DNA from: Rostrohypoxylon terebratum
Lineage: Eukaryota > Ascomycota > Sordariomycetes > Xylariales > Hypoxylaceae
Reading direction: 5' to 3'
Length of the DNA: 64,000 nt
Assembly (NCBI GenBank): GCA_022497145.1
Contig: MU385867.1
Span: 62,001-126,000 of the forward strand
The position numbers were made by a program, and so were the translations under genes. Each line of letters starts with the position of its first letter. Position 1 is the stretch's first letter. The notes beneath the pieces are model-generated. The model ran no database searches. It was not told the DNA's origin and saw only the letters and a list, made by a program, of their open reading frames with translations. Positions 45,573 to 58,999 of this stretch are shown here, in pieces.

Positions 45573-48500
45573 GGCGTAAAAATGCGACTTCGCGACGTAC
45601 GGAAGTAAATTGTACAATTGTTCTGGTGTAGGCAACAGAGCAGCCAAAATTGGTGATCTGTTGCGAACCACTAATGAACGAGGGGATGGTCTTTCCCGCG
45701 TCCACCGACACACCAGGCGCTCAACCAGCAGTGTGCAGCGCCTCACCAGCCAAAAGCGGCCCTCCGCAAGTACTTAAACAACTCGGCCGAGCTTCCAATG
45801 TAAATGAAACTCGAGTTGAAGTTCGAGTGAATGAGCTTGTACGGTACCTAATCGGTCGCGTCGGCAATACGTGAAAAATGATCAAATCGATAAAGGGATT
45901 TCGTGTTGTCGAATAGGTTATGAGATAGTCGTGATTGGGAGATGTTATGATGGATGCCAGGCAAAGGAATAACTTTTTTCTTCTTAGGTAAAGCAGACCC
46001 AATCGCAAGCGATTTAATCAACCTCTGGAAAAGTAGATGCGGGATGCGGGGTGCGATGAATAAACCTCTTCGAATCGTAGCTTGACTCAGAAAAAAAATT
46101 GGCAGAGGTGAAGGGGACCGTCGAAGGAAGTCGTGTTGTGGAAGTAGAATGGCAGCTATTGAGGAAAAATAATTGTCGGCTGGCAAAAAAAAAGGTGACC
46201 GAGACGACAGTAGGCAGGTAAATTGTCGTTTAGGTTTGGGAAGATTGGAAGAGGGGGGGAAAATTTATTGAGAGGAAAAAAAAACGTGACAGCGTTCTCC
46301 GAAAGATGACTGTGCTTTTGATTTTGGGGCTGCACCGGATTTTAGTTTGGAAACCGAACCCGATGTGGCCTGACCAAATTCAACCTGTAAAGTTAAAAAA
46401 GTTAGAAATCCCCTAGACTGTAAAATTATGTTCCTGGCCCGTGTCAATGACTGGATTCTGACCTGGCTGACGCTGGTGGTGTTGAGCGGTCCGGACCGCA
46501 AAGGTTGCCCACAGCTTGATTTTGTATTCAGTGTAAAGGGTACCTAATCCAGTACCTAGGTAAGAGGCAAGCGCGAAAAGAAAAGAAATTGGTTCGTAAA
46601 CGTATTGGGCTATGCGGTACTGGATTGTACTGGACTGTACTAGATGTAGAATAGTGGTTGCGATTTAATGGTGGTCGTAGTCGCACTCACTTCACCTTGG
46701 TGATGGAGGGGAAAAATAGAGGGGGTCGATTGTTAGAGGGTTAGAGGGGAAGAAGTTTGATACGAGGGACGACAAAGAGCACCCTGTACCAGCAGTAAAA
46801 GGTTCGTTAAAACCAAGTCCGCAGAGGGGAATTATGCGCCTGTGGCGTCTTGGATAAGTCTCGTCTCTTCTCTTGTCACCTCTATTCCCAGGAAGAAGAG
46901 TGCGCGAGAATGTTAGAGAAGTAGGATTTAATGATTTGCAAAGAAATATATGAGAGGTGTGTTTGCAGGTTTAAGTGTTAAGTGTACGTCGTTGTGTGTA
47001 AATGTAAATGGGATTTTTTTGTGTGCATAAAAAAATTAATTTTTTTTTCTGCTCTCCTCCTCTCTTCCTTCCTGGTCCCTTGCTAAATGGTCCTAATTTT
47101 TCTAGTTTAGGTCGGGTAGCCGGTTGTACGTTGTGTGGTTTGATTTCCATTTGTTCCATACAAAAAAGGTACGCCGCGGCTAGAAACTGCAGGTGCCAGG
47201 TGCCTACAGACAGCTCTTGCGGTTTTGCAGTCTTGCAGTCTTGTTACCTACTCTTGGTACAACCTGGGTACGGATCGTGCTTGCCTTAGTTGCTTTTAGT
47301 TGCTTAATAACCTCCCACTTATAATAAGTTTCCATCCATATTCGCACGTTCCCATTCACACACACGAGGTATATAAATGGTACTGTACTTACTACCTGAC
47401 GTACAATACAAATAACGATTGGCGCACCTGTCATGTCTCGTTTGGATTTTAAAGACAGATAAGGCAACAATATATTACATTTCAACGCCTCTTTTTAAAA
47501 AGTTACATATGCTTTAGGTACCTAGTAGTTTATTTTTCCTTCGCTTTTTCTCAGAATAAACTCGGTGCTACCTACTTATAGTTTGGGTAGGTAGGATGGA
47601 GATGTATGGAGATGTATGTAGGTCCCAGGTTGTTAGGTACCTAGTTTCCCTACCTACTAGGTACTGTACAATACTACTTGATGTGGGATCACTGGGATGT
47701 AGGCTACTCACGCGCCTGGGCAATACCCAGGTAGGTACTTTACCTACTTTACCTAGGTAAATGCCTATCTAAGTTAGTTTTTTTTCGGCAGGCGGAACCG
47801 CCAGTGCTAGAACATCCTCTACGGCTGTTGCTCGGCTTTGGATTCTCGCCTATCACACACATCACACACTGGCTGACTGGCAGGAATTGTTGATTCCTAC
47901 AACTTCCATAAGTTGCATCCACCGATATCCATTTAGTTCATGTAGCCCTACATACCTATCTTGGGTATTTTTTTTGTCATTTTTTGGCCATTTTTTGGTC
48001 ATTTTTATTTGGTCTGCAGGAGAACTTACCTAGGTCATGTACGTAATATTAGGTGGGATAGAGGGGCAGAGGGATAACCACCTTACATCCATGCCTACTA
48101 CTACAGCTACTAACTACTACATAGGTGTAGGTACCTAGGACTAGGTCCTAGGTCCTACGTACACATTCTAGCAGGACTGACATCAATTGCATACATCTAC
48201 AACAGCTACGACAGAGCTAACATAGCTAACAGATTATCTTAGGCCGCCTACCTAGTAGGTTCCCGTTGAATATATGAGAAGTGCAGCTTCAAGAGTAACG
48301 GGACCAAGGGAATACGAATGTGCTGTCCTGTGCTGTGCCTCGTCGTGCTGTGTAATGGGCAAGATAGATTATGTATGGATGTCTCTAGGTACGCACATAT
48401 CTACATATTTAGGTACATACTTACTTACCTAGGATCACAGGACCTAGGACCTAGGTATTTACAGCTTGACCGGCGTGGTAAAGGCCTCAAGCAAGTTGCC

Positions 48501-50789
48501 GTGCGAACCAACCAAGACAGACAGGCCTGGAGGTTTTATACTTGAGGGGACGCCTCGCGCCCGTTTCTAAAGGTTTCGAACATCCGCCACCCACGGATAC
48601 TAGATACTAGGCCAGTGTGTTTACCGGTAAACAGCTTGTCGTCGCCTGTGTGAGAGGTCTACGTAACTTGATGTGTTGATGTGCTACTAGGTAGGCAGGT
48701 AGGTACTAAGTATACTAGGTAAGTATGCCTGGTATGCTTGGTACCTAGTATCCAGGGATGCTCGACCACAGTAAAGTCGCACATAATCAAAATGGAACTG
48801 AATCAGGTACGGGTACTTCGCTGTTGTCTACATATTCATCGTGGAGTCATCGCAGATTCGTTACATTAGCACACCTGCCTGCCTGCCTGCTCACCGATCT
48901 TCTCTCCATATATATGATCCTCCGCGTTCTTGGTATGCCTTATCTATTATTTATCTCTCATTTATTCAATACCTTGCCCTTGCCGAGATCGTCGATAGCT
49001 TGGATGAATACTAGATACATCATACCTACCATTACTTACTTATGTAAACGTATCCATATCGTACTAACCCAAGTCATGCATGCCTGTCTAACTTGGAAGT
49101 GCATAAGTATCCATAGTATCCATAGTATCTACTATCCATAGATCCATACATCTGTGTGTTCTCGAGGCAGAGGAGGTAAGAGATGGTTCTAAGTTAGGCT
49201 GAAGAGGGGTACGCCAACCAGATCCAGATCCTTTTCTCTTTTAATTTCTTATTTCTTCCGCCTGTCCCGTATGCCTCCGCAGCGTTCGCATGCTTCTTGC
49301 TCCGTACACGAACACCGTCTGCGTTCGTCAACTTTTTTTTATCTCTCAGGGTTCGGGGTATTCTATTCTTAAATGACTCATTTATTATTCATTTATCTTC
49401 CACGTGGGGGGTAAAAACGGAGAAGCAGAAATCTCCAGCATGTTGACAAATGTTTGGTTTTTTTTTTCCCGTCTTTTCTTTTTTTGAGTGCATACATCGT
49501 AGTAGTACCTATCTTTTTATTTTATCTCTTTTTATTTTATCTCTTTTCTGCCAACCGAGCTACCACCATTCCACCAGTCCACCAGTCCATCAATCCACCC
49601 CGATAAATCAACTTCCAATTTTAGGACATCCCTAATTTCCAATCCCTCACATGCGAGATTCAGCTCGATTAGATGTCCAGTTAGAAATCTAGCTCTGCCT
49701 GGTATACCTGACTATTTGCACTGACTAATAAATCGACGACGGATATTTACGGCGTAGACTAATAAGAAATGAATGAGACGATGAGAAGTGAGAAATGATA
49801 TTTGAGAACATGAACTATGATACAACCTCCCTTTTGACCACCTCCTCTCCGAAATCTTGATTCTCATACCTACTTACCTAGGTACTTTTCATATACGAGA
49901 ACTAGGGAATGTGATACTCGCCCTACCTCCAACCTGCCAATACTATTGGGTTGCTCCGTTGTCTACATTCGGCCGCCTAGCTAGGTTTCTGGCCTGTTCT
50001 ACTCCGCACCGTTCCATTGACACCTCGAAGCCTTTTGTTCCTTGTCACACATCACTCGGGAAATGTCTTAGTGATCCGTAACTGACGGATCGGACAAAAG
50101 GCTGACAGGTATGAGTTGAAATCATTATCGAGAGAACTGTCTTACACTTGCAAACTCAGACTCACCCCTTCATCCTTACGACATCCCCAACTCCTATTCA
50201 TTATGGATTCATGCACGTACAAGTAGCACTTAAGCTTGCTATTCAAAAACGGCCGGCATTGATGGGTGGAGAAGGAGACAAGCTCCGAGTATGTTGGTCC
50301 GATGCCTCAAAGCAAAACATCGAATAGGGAGCTGTTCACACCGGCTATGAAGCTAGGACTTACCCAGGACAGTCACTGGGCACTCAAGCCAGTTCAACAT
50401 GGAAACATACCTGGAAACAAGGCAGAGTATATTAGTATATGCAAACCGGGCTGACTTCCAATAGGTCAGGTATCTCAGGGAAACTTGTCGAGCGAGGGGT
50501 GCAAGCAACCCGGGATCCTTTTCCGCGTGCGTTGTTTCATATGCGAGATGAAATAATAGTTCTGTTATATATTAACTGTGTCCAACTGCTAGCAATATAT
50601 TGTTAAACAAATATTTCCAGGGTGCATATCGATATTAGTTTGTCCCGCAGGCTGCTTCGCACGTCTCTTTCATTAGTCATAAACTTTCTTACAGTCTAAC
50701 ATGAATTCCCGGATTATAGGATGAGTAAGGCTAATAGAAGTCTAGTTGTGATGCGCCGAGCAAACATCGTACTGTACAATAGATGCAGA
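45573..50789. other. 5.2-kb gene-free region between the La-domain gene and sft2
   Basis: No recognisable gene. The first kilobase is the likely promoter and leader of the La-domain gene. TAGGTA/TACCTA words are very dense at about 47500-48760, with CCTAGG-type patches at 48131-48156 and 48441-48456. Short poly-T runs occur near 47030-47050, 47970-48010 and 49330-49470. The ORF at 50266-50454 is too short and featureless to call. Confidence 0.5.
48131..48156. repeat. CCTAGG-type palindromic repeat
   Basis: GTACCTAGGACTAGG followed by TCCTAGGTCCTA; imperfectly self-complementary, member of the dispersed family. Confidence 0.65.
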
Positions 50790-52006
50790 CTAACCAGTCA
50801 TCCAGGTAGCTGCCCTTCGCGCGCCAAAGCTAGTGACAAGACGGAGTCCACTTGAACCCATCGGAAAGTAACTGACAAGATACCATAGTAGGCAGGCAAG
50901 CTGGACGATAGCAGCCAACAAAGTCAAAGTCGTGTTGTGAAGCTGCAGCAAGTCAGTATCTCAACCCTAACACGAACGTAGAGTGCTGACGACTTACTCC
51001 TACGGAGAAATATACGGTCATCGCAATAGATCCGAAGTAGGCTGCGGTGAAAGGCAGTCGTGGTCCAGATACCAAATGCTGGGCATACGCCATAGGGCCC
51101 ATAATGGCGGCAAAGGAAGAGAGAAACAATACTGAGCCGAACGACCATCTGGTGGTGACACAGACTATTAGCATGATGCCCTCGGACGCATACTATCTAT
51201 GCGGAAAATGAAGCAATATGTAAAAGACGTCGTGGAAAGAAGGTTAGATCCAGACCAGATCCACCCGGATGATCATCCGTGTTGTTTATGCGAGATTGAT
51301 ACATATGCAACAGCGGCTTCTTGCAGAGATCTTCACCTCATCTCATAGTCGTGGGAAGGGAGGAGGGGGGGCTCAGGCTGGACCACGAGGACAAAGAGAC
51401 AGGGGGGATGGTAGCGCGAGCCATGAGAGAAGCTAAGAAAATTATTTGTCTTACAATATAACGAACTTGCGAGGCTTGGTCATGAGGATGGTCCATAGAG
51501 CAAAACAGAGCACAAAGCAAGCCAGTGCGCCCAAATTACAGGCAGCAAATATTAACATTCGGTCCCATCGACTCACTATGACGAAGATCGAGATTTCGAG
51601 TCAGTCTCTGGGAAGCTATAGTGGGCCGGTTCATCCATGTGGGAGAGTGAAACAGGGCGCGCGGATGATGCACATGTCGCCCGTCTAAGGTACGATGCAG
51701 GGGAAAGGGAGCATCCAAGGGGCTGGGAACAGAGGACGACGGATAGGGCATAGTATTGGGTATAGGGCAGAACTCACGGACGAACCAGCCTTCTTCTTCG
51801 TCTCGGCGGTTGCTGGCTGGCAAGGGAGCGCCGGCGCCCTCTGTAGTAGGTAGTTGCACATATCCGCGATCGCCAAATGGGTTCAACGACTTCATCGAAG
51901 ACAAGAGTCCGGATGTCTGCGACGTGTTGGCCGTATAGTTCCGGTCTTGGTCACGGCGCGACCAGCCTAGAGAATTCATCGATTCTCTAAAGGATGCAGA
52001 CGCCAT
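50790..52006 (-). CDS. sft2: Sft2-type Golgi vesicle transport protein
   Basis: Small tetraspanning membrane protein of the late Golgi, implicated in fusion of endosome-derived retrograde vesicles. Four exons on the minus strand: 52006-51778, 51575-51455, 51148-50998 and 50942-50790, giving 217 aa, about the usual length. All introns are GT-AG (202, 306 and 55 bp) and all joins keep frame. The N-terminal cytosolic part includes MASASFRESMNSLGWSRRDQ and SLNPFGDRGYVQLPTTEG, a fungal Sft2 signature in my memory. Four hydrophobic segments follow at about 83-103, 113-135, 147-167 and 173-194, with SRWDRMLIF before the first and RKFVILWSFGSVLFLSSFAA across the second exon join. The C-terminus ends in ATWMTG. 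The two large introns are unusual for so small a gene. Confidence 0.93.
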
Positions 52007-54240
52007 GGTTTGGTGTGGTTTGGTGTGGTTTGCGCTCGTTCACTGAAATTCGGATGAACTCGCAATCATCAAATTCGGGACTATGTAGTCGCAAGGTAGT
52101 TCGGGCGAATATGTGTATGGTACTTGGTATGCTGGTATGCTGGTATGCTGGTATGTTGGATCGGATATATGGGGCGGATAGGACGGGAAACGCAACTTCG
52201 TAATGGATGCCACTGGATGTGCCGGATGACCTCTCCGCGCTTGTGCTGGTAGTCGGGGAGATTGTTGATGGAGAGGCCAGGTATAGATGGATGTTATGGA
52301 TGGGTTGATGGAAAGACGGAAAGTGTGTCTGCGGTCTGCGGTCTGCTGTCTGCTGTGATGTCGCGTTGCGTTTTGGGTGCACTAAAAATCGGGTGTGGTC
52401 AGGGAGAAGTGAAAGTGGATTAGTGGCATTAAAGGCATCAGCCAGAAAAGACCATCATCATCATCAGCCACACGGCTACAAGGTACCTAGGTACAAGGTT
52501 AGATGTATCTTCGTACCTACTCATGTATTGAGATACCTAATACATAACCCATGTCGATTCAAGTTCAACAACATTGAATGTTCAATCGATGGTCTGTGCG
52601 GGTGGGGGCCTGGGGGGCTTGGCTGGGGCTTTGGTGTGCCATTCAAATGCACGTCATTGGCTGAGACTAATTGGCATGTGGCTTCAACTAATCCCTGACA
52701 GTGATCCCGTTAAAATGGGTCCGGTTTCTGCTAGTCTTTCTACATCCCTACATTCCTTGTTCCTCTCTGATTCGCTCTTCTCATTCACTACCTACCATTT
52801 GATTCCACTCGAGCTTGCTTAGATCTACCTCCTATAATCTCGACGGCTCGTGCGTTATACTATGCTATAAAAAAATCGACAAGCCCAGCATTAAAAAGCA
52901 ATATTACGGACGAACCATTCCATCTACCGAGAACGAGGGTAGAAAAATGCCGCTCTGCTTTCATCTGGGGTATCAAATCTTTTCCCTGATTATACCTAGG
53001 AGCAATTGGTAATAACTAGATATTATTTCCAGGTATACAAGACAATAATATTCATGGAAGCCTGTTTATTGAGTATTGAGATGCTTTGTGGCTTCGTGGG
53101 ATGAGATCCGTCAGTTCCGTACACACCTTTGCGAATTTCAAAGTCTGCAGCCTGCCTTGCAGGTAGACATGTGTGGATGTTTCATCGACATACAGAGAGA
53201 GACATGGAGCACATTAACTATCATCATTAACTATGTACATGCTTTATTCGTAAGTTCCAAGATTCTGACAGTCGCGTAGATTTTGATGCTTGCGCGCTTG
53301 CGCATACTACGCATACCTCCGCGCATATATGCAAAGCAACTATAGACCTTGTCCATACCTACTCAAGGTGTGTCAGAACGCCAACTTCCTATTGGCCGAT
53401 ACGCGTCGACCATCGAAGTTGGGGATATGATCTAGGCATTCTGGTGGTTGCAAGAATGGCTCAACCTTTTGAAGTAGCTAGCGGAGAACGCGGTTGCGCA
53501 AAGACATGTGCGAACACGGAGGTTTTCTTTGGCAACTTTGGTCCTTTGGATGACCTGCGCCGATCCCGAATCTATAGTAATCGTGAGTATACTACTAGGT
53601 AAACGTAATACCGTGTTCGGTTTTTGGAGACGAAGGCCCCGGTTACCTAGTAGCCCTACCTGTCTGGTCCCATTATTATTAGATTATTACTTAGGGCCTT
53701 AGGCATCTAGGATTCTAGGATTCTAGGATTACCAATCACGAACCGTGCCGAACGGACGCTATTCAAACTCTATCGAAATGCGCCTAAGCGGTTAGATGCG
53801 CGACAGACATGACTGGCTCCTGCTCTCCATGATGGATGGATACGTGCTGGATACTGGGGGTGTAGAGCCGTGGATCGTCGAGGGAGGAAGCCGTCGACTT
53901 TCGAGAACCTGCAGCCTTGAGTTACATCGGAGCAGTCGACGGCCGACACAGCAGCTGCAGAATCCACCCTCGCTCTATTATACATAGCTCTTGCGTTCAT
54001 ATCGACTTGGCATAACGTAGAACTTATACATGTTCCAAGATCTACCCCTCCATTGCACGATAGATCATACTACGTAGTATGCGAAGGGGACCGACCCAAC
54101 ACTTCTAGCAGCGATGACCTCATCGTCCTCGTAATGCGGCGCCAACAATATGTTTAGAAACGCTATTGCCGCGTCGGATGGTATCTATACCTAGATGGAT
54201 GATACTAACCCATCCTCCCAGCGGTCAAATATCTACCTAG

Positions 54241-54287
54241 ATACCTAGATACCTAGATACCTACTTAGGTCCTAGGTGACCTAGGTG
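54241..54287. repeat. ATACCTAG tandem units and CCTAGG palindrome
   Basis: Three to four ATACCTAG units run into TTAGGTCCTAGGTGACCTAGG, showing tandem slippage and palindrome in one patch. Confidence 0.7.
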
Positions 54288-57200
54288 GTCTCGGCTTATA
54301 GGGAGGGACAGGGTTAGTTCTGCTGGCCTATGGCCCCGGCTACCAAGCCTTCATCTGCCCACTTACATAGTAGCGGGTACCCCTGTATTGTACAAGTATG
54401 GATCTGTACAGTGTAATAAGCTATGCAGAGCCATGCAGTAACGCGTTCGCGTCGTCACTTTTAGGTTGGGTACCTATACCTATGCGTAGGCTGATAGCGA
54501 TAAGTTAGGTAGCAAGTACATTGCATTCATTGGATTGGTGTACCTTGGCCGCGCAACCGAACTGGAAGATCGTACCGTCGGGAATCGTACATACCTACAT
54601 ACCTACCTACATACATACATCCACAGATCATGGATCATGGATGCGTTTCTAAAGCGGGTGCCTTACGCAAGGTGACGAATTTCGCCTTTCTTCAGTCAGC
54701 ACGTTAGTTGTTCCGAGGACATGGCCTCAGAATCTATGACTATGAGTCACACAAGGTCGACTTGAAGGATCACGCTGCCCGTTTTCGAAAGCTCTCCCTC
54801 TCGTTCGAAATGTCTAAAATCCCATGTTGACCACACTTTCCCATGGCACCCCGTTTATCTCCCTGGATCAAAAGAAGGGTGGCATTCTGTCTCACCTAGG
54901 TGGGTGGGTGAAATGACTTTGGCCTTGGTCACGAGTCCAAGTGCCGCCCACCCATTCCCTTTTTGTCTTTCCGAACAGGGACCCCTCCTAGCTACCCAGT
55001 ACGTAGAGGTATGGTATTCTGACGATAAGATAGAGCTCAGTTGTGCGGGTCGCGCTTTGCGATGGAGTGAGGTAGCTTCCTGGCAGTCCGGTGAGGGCTT
55101 GGAGAGACACCCCCTTCCATCACTTCCCTACACACCATATCAGCGAAAGATGGGGCCTCTCCGGCTTCTCTACTGTCATGAGATGCACGTCGAACCTGTA
55201 CGAGCGGGACGAGATATGGACTGGGGGTTTGTCATCCTATCTGGAAGTATTTATAGATGTATATAGGTATCCGAATATAAAAGCTTCACACCCCACGGCC
55301 ACAACCCAATGAGGGAATGTTTTGTTCTGGTATGTTGATGTCAGCCAACAGCCAACAACCCTAATCCCATTAATTCTTAATACCTAAGCCACCTCATATC
55401 AACAGAAGATTCCATCGGGATATCATCACCACCATTACCACCAACAACAACAACGCAGACAACTATACTCGGACAAAACTTGAGGAAGAAGGTCTACCCA
55501 CCAACACACAGAACGGCGGCGCTTGACGACACCTCGCATTTGAGACTGCAAGATACCAACTGGTGAATCTGGCGAATCTGGTGAATAGGCAGGATACGCT
55601 TTCAACAGTTTAGCGTCTTTCTTAATAAGATCGACCTACATAATAATAATAGATCTGATCGCCCCGCCCCGCGGAAATTTGATCAGATAAGTGTCCAACG
55701 GTCGTCGACAGTGGTCAGCTTTTACATGGACAATATCGCCTGCTTCTATTGGACAGTTGCGACATCGCCATCAAGACTGCAACAGAACATTACCAATAAA
55801 GAAGGACGGCCAGTAAGGGATAAGGAGGAAACCAGTCGACCGACGATCTGGACCGTATTGACTGAAGGATACCTTGGAACGGCGCAAAAGTTCTGTCTCG
55901 ATACGATCTCGCTTTGGCTATTTCTCTCGTCGATTCATCAACTTTCCGACATCTTGAATTTACTCAGGAAAGTTGATTCACTCGCGCTTTGCTCGGTGGA
56001 GTTAATCGGAAGTCGGAATCGCTAAAGTGCTAGTAAGGCTACTAGGTAGTAACCTTGGAAGCTAGTAATAATAAAGTAGTAAGTGCCCATGCTTTGTACT
56101 TACCCAGTACATACTACATAGTAGATGCTCCAGCGCTGCAAGTTTCTAGCTGGAAGTATCATAATCGGCTAAGAGCAAGAGCAAGAGCAGCCACTAATCG
56201 TTTAACTAGGGCACTGGTAGATTCCTTCCCACTACTCTCGGGTTCCCGCTACTCCCGCTACTCCCGCTACCAGTGGAAGACTATTAGAAGAGCTTGGAAA
56301 TCGTAGAGAAACCCGGAAGTAGCGACGCATCATCATTCGCATCCCATTACCACTTCCGCCCATCCCACCTGGCATCATATCCTCTCTATCCAGGTCTATT
56401 ATCCAGGTCTATCCCTACAATTGCATGTACGGGTGCACCATTACGGTACACCAAACCCACCAAATCTTACAGGGGATTTGCCCAAGGGTGCCTTTGGAAG
56501 TCTCCCAGGCTACCAATCAATTGCCCGAAGTTACCAGGGTCCGAACACACAAACGGCGCACTTGCATTGGTTTGCGCTACCTTGCGTTACACCCTGCTTT
56601 TGCTCACCTTGCGCCTCGCGCCTCGCGCCATCCATCCCACCTTGTTCAACATTGAAGTAGCAAGTGTTAGCAGTCTGTAGTACGCTATATTCTCGCCTAC
56701 AGCGTATAGCAACCATTCTTACCTACTTGAGACCGCCTCTTCCAACCATCAACAATCAACGATCCGAGGGCTCACCGTGAGATTCCTTTCGGTCCAGTTT
56801 ATTACAGTCACATCACATTTCATCTCATCTCCTCTCATCTCTCAACTCGACAAGGCTTGTCGGGTTTTGTTAGTTGTTTTTGATAACTATCAAAGCTGTA
56901 TCCAGTTTCCTACGGCCGCCACCGTCCGGGAAGTTTGAAAAGAGGAAATCCTCGTATACGCCTCTCTACCTCTCTCGTCTCAGTCAGGCTGCCCCCCTCC
57001 AACAACCCTGGTCTTTTCGGTTCGAGCTTCGCCCACAAGCTACGCCCGCTTTCATCTGGAAAAGTTGACAAGCCGACAAGATAGTACTATACATACTTAC
57101 ATAGCTACACAGCTACATAATAGTACATATTGCAGCTAATAGCCTTGCCAATATTCAACCGAGTTCACCCAACCCAGGCTAGGCTACCTGCATCTTCCCT

Positions 57201-58838
57201 CGAGAATCCAAGGACTTTCCCTTCCGCCTCCTTACCGCCTCGAATCCTGAAGGTCTTAGGGTCCTTGAGTCCTTTGGTCCTTGGTCCTCTTTTTTTAATC
57301 TTTTCCACACACCTTAATTTTCACAGAACCCATAAACCCATAAATCTACTACCCTTACCCTTACCTACTTAGTATTCTTTAAAATTCATATGCGGTCGGT
57401 CGGACGCCATTTTACGGTCCCGTCTATTATCCTGATCTGATATACGATCTATCATCTCTCGTGCAACTGCCCAGGCCGAAATAAGAGCCGATTAAACCCG
57501 GGACCAACTCCGTGCTTACGGTTTGACAAGCTCTCAAGTTCTTGGTTCTTGGTTCTTGGTCCTTGGTCGTTTTTTTAGCCTCCTCCTCTCTCGTACATAG
57601 TACGCTTGGTGTTACCTCGCCTACTTGACCTACCCTGCCTTTCGGTCAATTTTCTCTCTGAGGTCAGAATTCACTTAGTGCTGTCATCAGTCATCGAGGG
57701 CTGGCTGCCACCATTACTTCTTCCTGGACCTTCTATCACATCTTACTGGTGTAGGGATTATAGCGATACCGCCTTTCAGATTTGGCGAGGCGCAAGATAT
57801 ATTTCTCTTCGGCCGGTTATCCTTGAAGTAACGGAACTTAGCTTCTTTTTTTTCTCCCTCTTCTCCTTCTCCTTCTCTTACTCTTCAACCTTTTCTTTTT
57901 TGCTCTCACAAGAGTGAAGTCAACCAATTACCCTCACCGACACCCATTGTTGGTCGTGCGCATTTAACTAGTCTGTAAGTACATGTCTTTTCATTAAGCT
58001 TGAAAGCCTCCGCATCTCTGAATCGCGATATTTGCATCGGACGCAATTCCACAAGGGGACAAAAGCACAAAAAAGAGAATGAGAATAGAAAAAGGAAAAG
58101 AAGAAAAAATAGAAGAAGAAGCAGTCCCATTTTTTTCCCAAATCAACCTAACTCGGCAACCTGGACCTGGGTCTCTCTTTAACCTCTCTCTAACCAGCGC
58201 ACGACAGACACATTGATAAACTCTTTAACACGCGCCTCCCCAATTTTCTCTCTGCTATACCATTTGGTTCCTCAAATCAAAGTACTCAGCAGGCCGGCGC
58301 ATTCCCACGACGTTGTTCACCACCTGCATGGCTACGTAATTGTGGTCAACATTCACCATCATTCAACATCGCACATTATTCAACCGAGGTAAATATACTT
58401 TTATTGCATCTTTATATTTTGATTTTTTTATATGTAATTAAGTCGTCGCATGTCGGCTGCACTGTCAAAGACAGGTTTAATTTTTCTTTTTTCTTTTAAT
58501 CGCTACTTGTCAACCTTCTTAACAGTACCCTGGCTTATCTCGGTGTATTGATTATACTTCAGTACACCCTTCCCCACATCTCCAGGGCTCTTTCCCACTA
58601 TTACTCCCACTATTTCTCCCACTATGCTGTACCCTTCCATTCTCTCCCTCTTGCCCGCATAACCCATTTAGCAACCCATAACCCGTAACCCATAACCCAC
58701 AACCTACTCGCCGAGTATAGGTGCGGGGCTAACATCGCTCTGTCCCTCGACAGAACAGATACGCTAGATTTCCAGATTTCTAGGTTTCTGTCTAGGCAGA
58801 TACAGATACAATTCACAATCCACCATCTGCCATCCACA

Positions 58839-58861
58839 CCAATCGCCGACCATTATAAATA
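58839..58861 (+). promoter_or_regulatory. CCAAT and TATA-like elements of the bHLH gene
   Basis: CCAAT at 58839-58843 and TATAAATA at 58854-58861, a perfect TATA consensus, lie about 140 bp before the ATG at 59000. No ATG occurs between the TATA element and the start. The two elements are unusually close together, so one may be chance. Confidence 0.4.
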
Positions 58862-58999
58862 CCCTCAAGACCAACACGCTATTTTGTCGCCGACTACTAT
58901 TCTCGCCTAAAACGGCTATAGATACCTAATCAGCTATCTCTCATATTATCCCGTTCTCTCCCTCTTTCACGGAGCTCTTTCAACCCGACTCTAGATTTA

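Larger units (their letters stand above)
52007..58999. other. 7-kb gene-free region between sft2 and the bHLH gene
   Basis: These two genes diverge, so the region holds both promoters. No further gene recognised. Visible: GGTATGCT repeats at 52125-52158, GTCTGCG/GTCTGCT repeats at about 52325-52352, a CCTAG-type patch at 54241-54287, CATACCTA repeats at about 54590-54625, GGTTCTT repeats near 57538-57570, pyrimidine-rich sequence at 57845-57900, an A/G-rich stretch at 58065-58125 and CCCATAA repeats near 58665-58705. A possible leader intron (GAG|GTAAATA near 58388 to TTAACAG near 58526) is only a guess. Confidence 0.45.

Noticed and set aside
54904..55266. 120-codon ORF
   Set aside because: Featureless and isolated, with overlapping open frames on the same strand; looks like chance.
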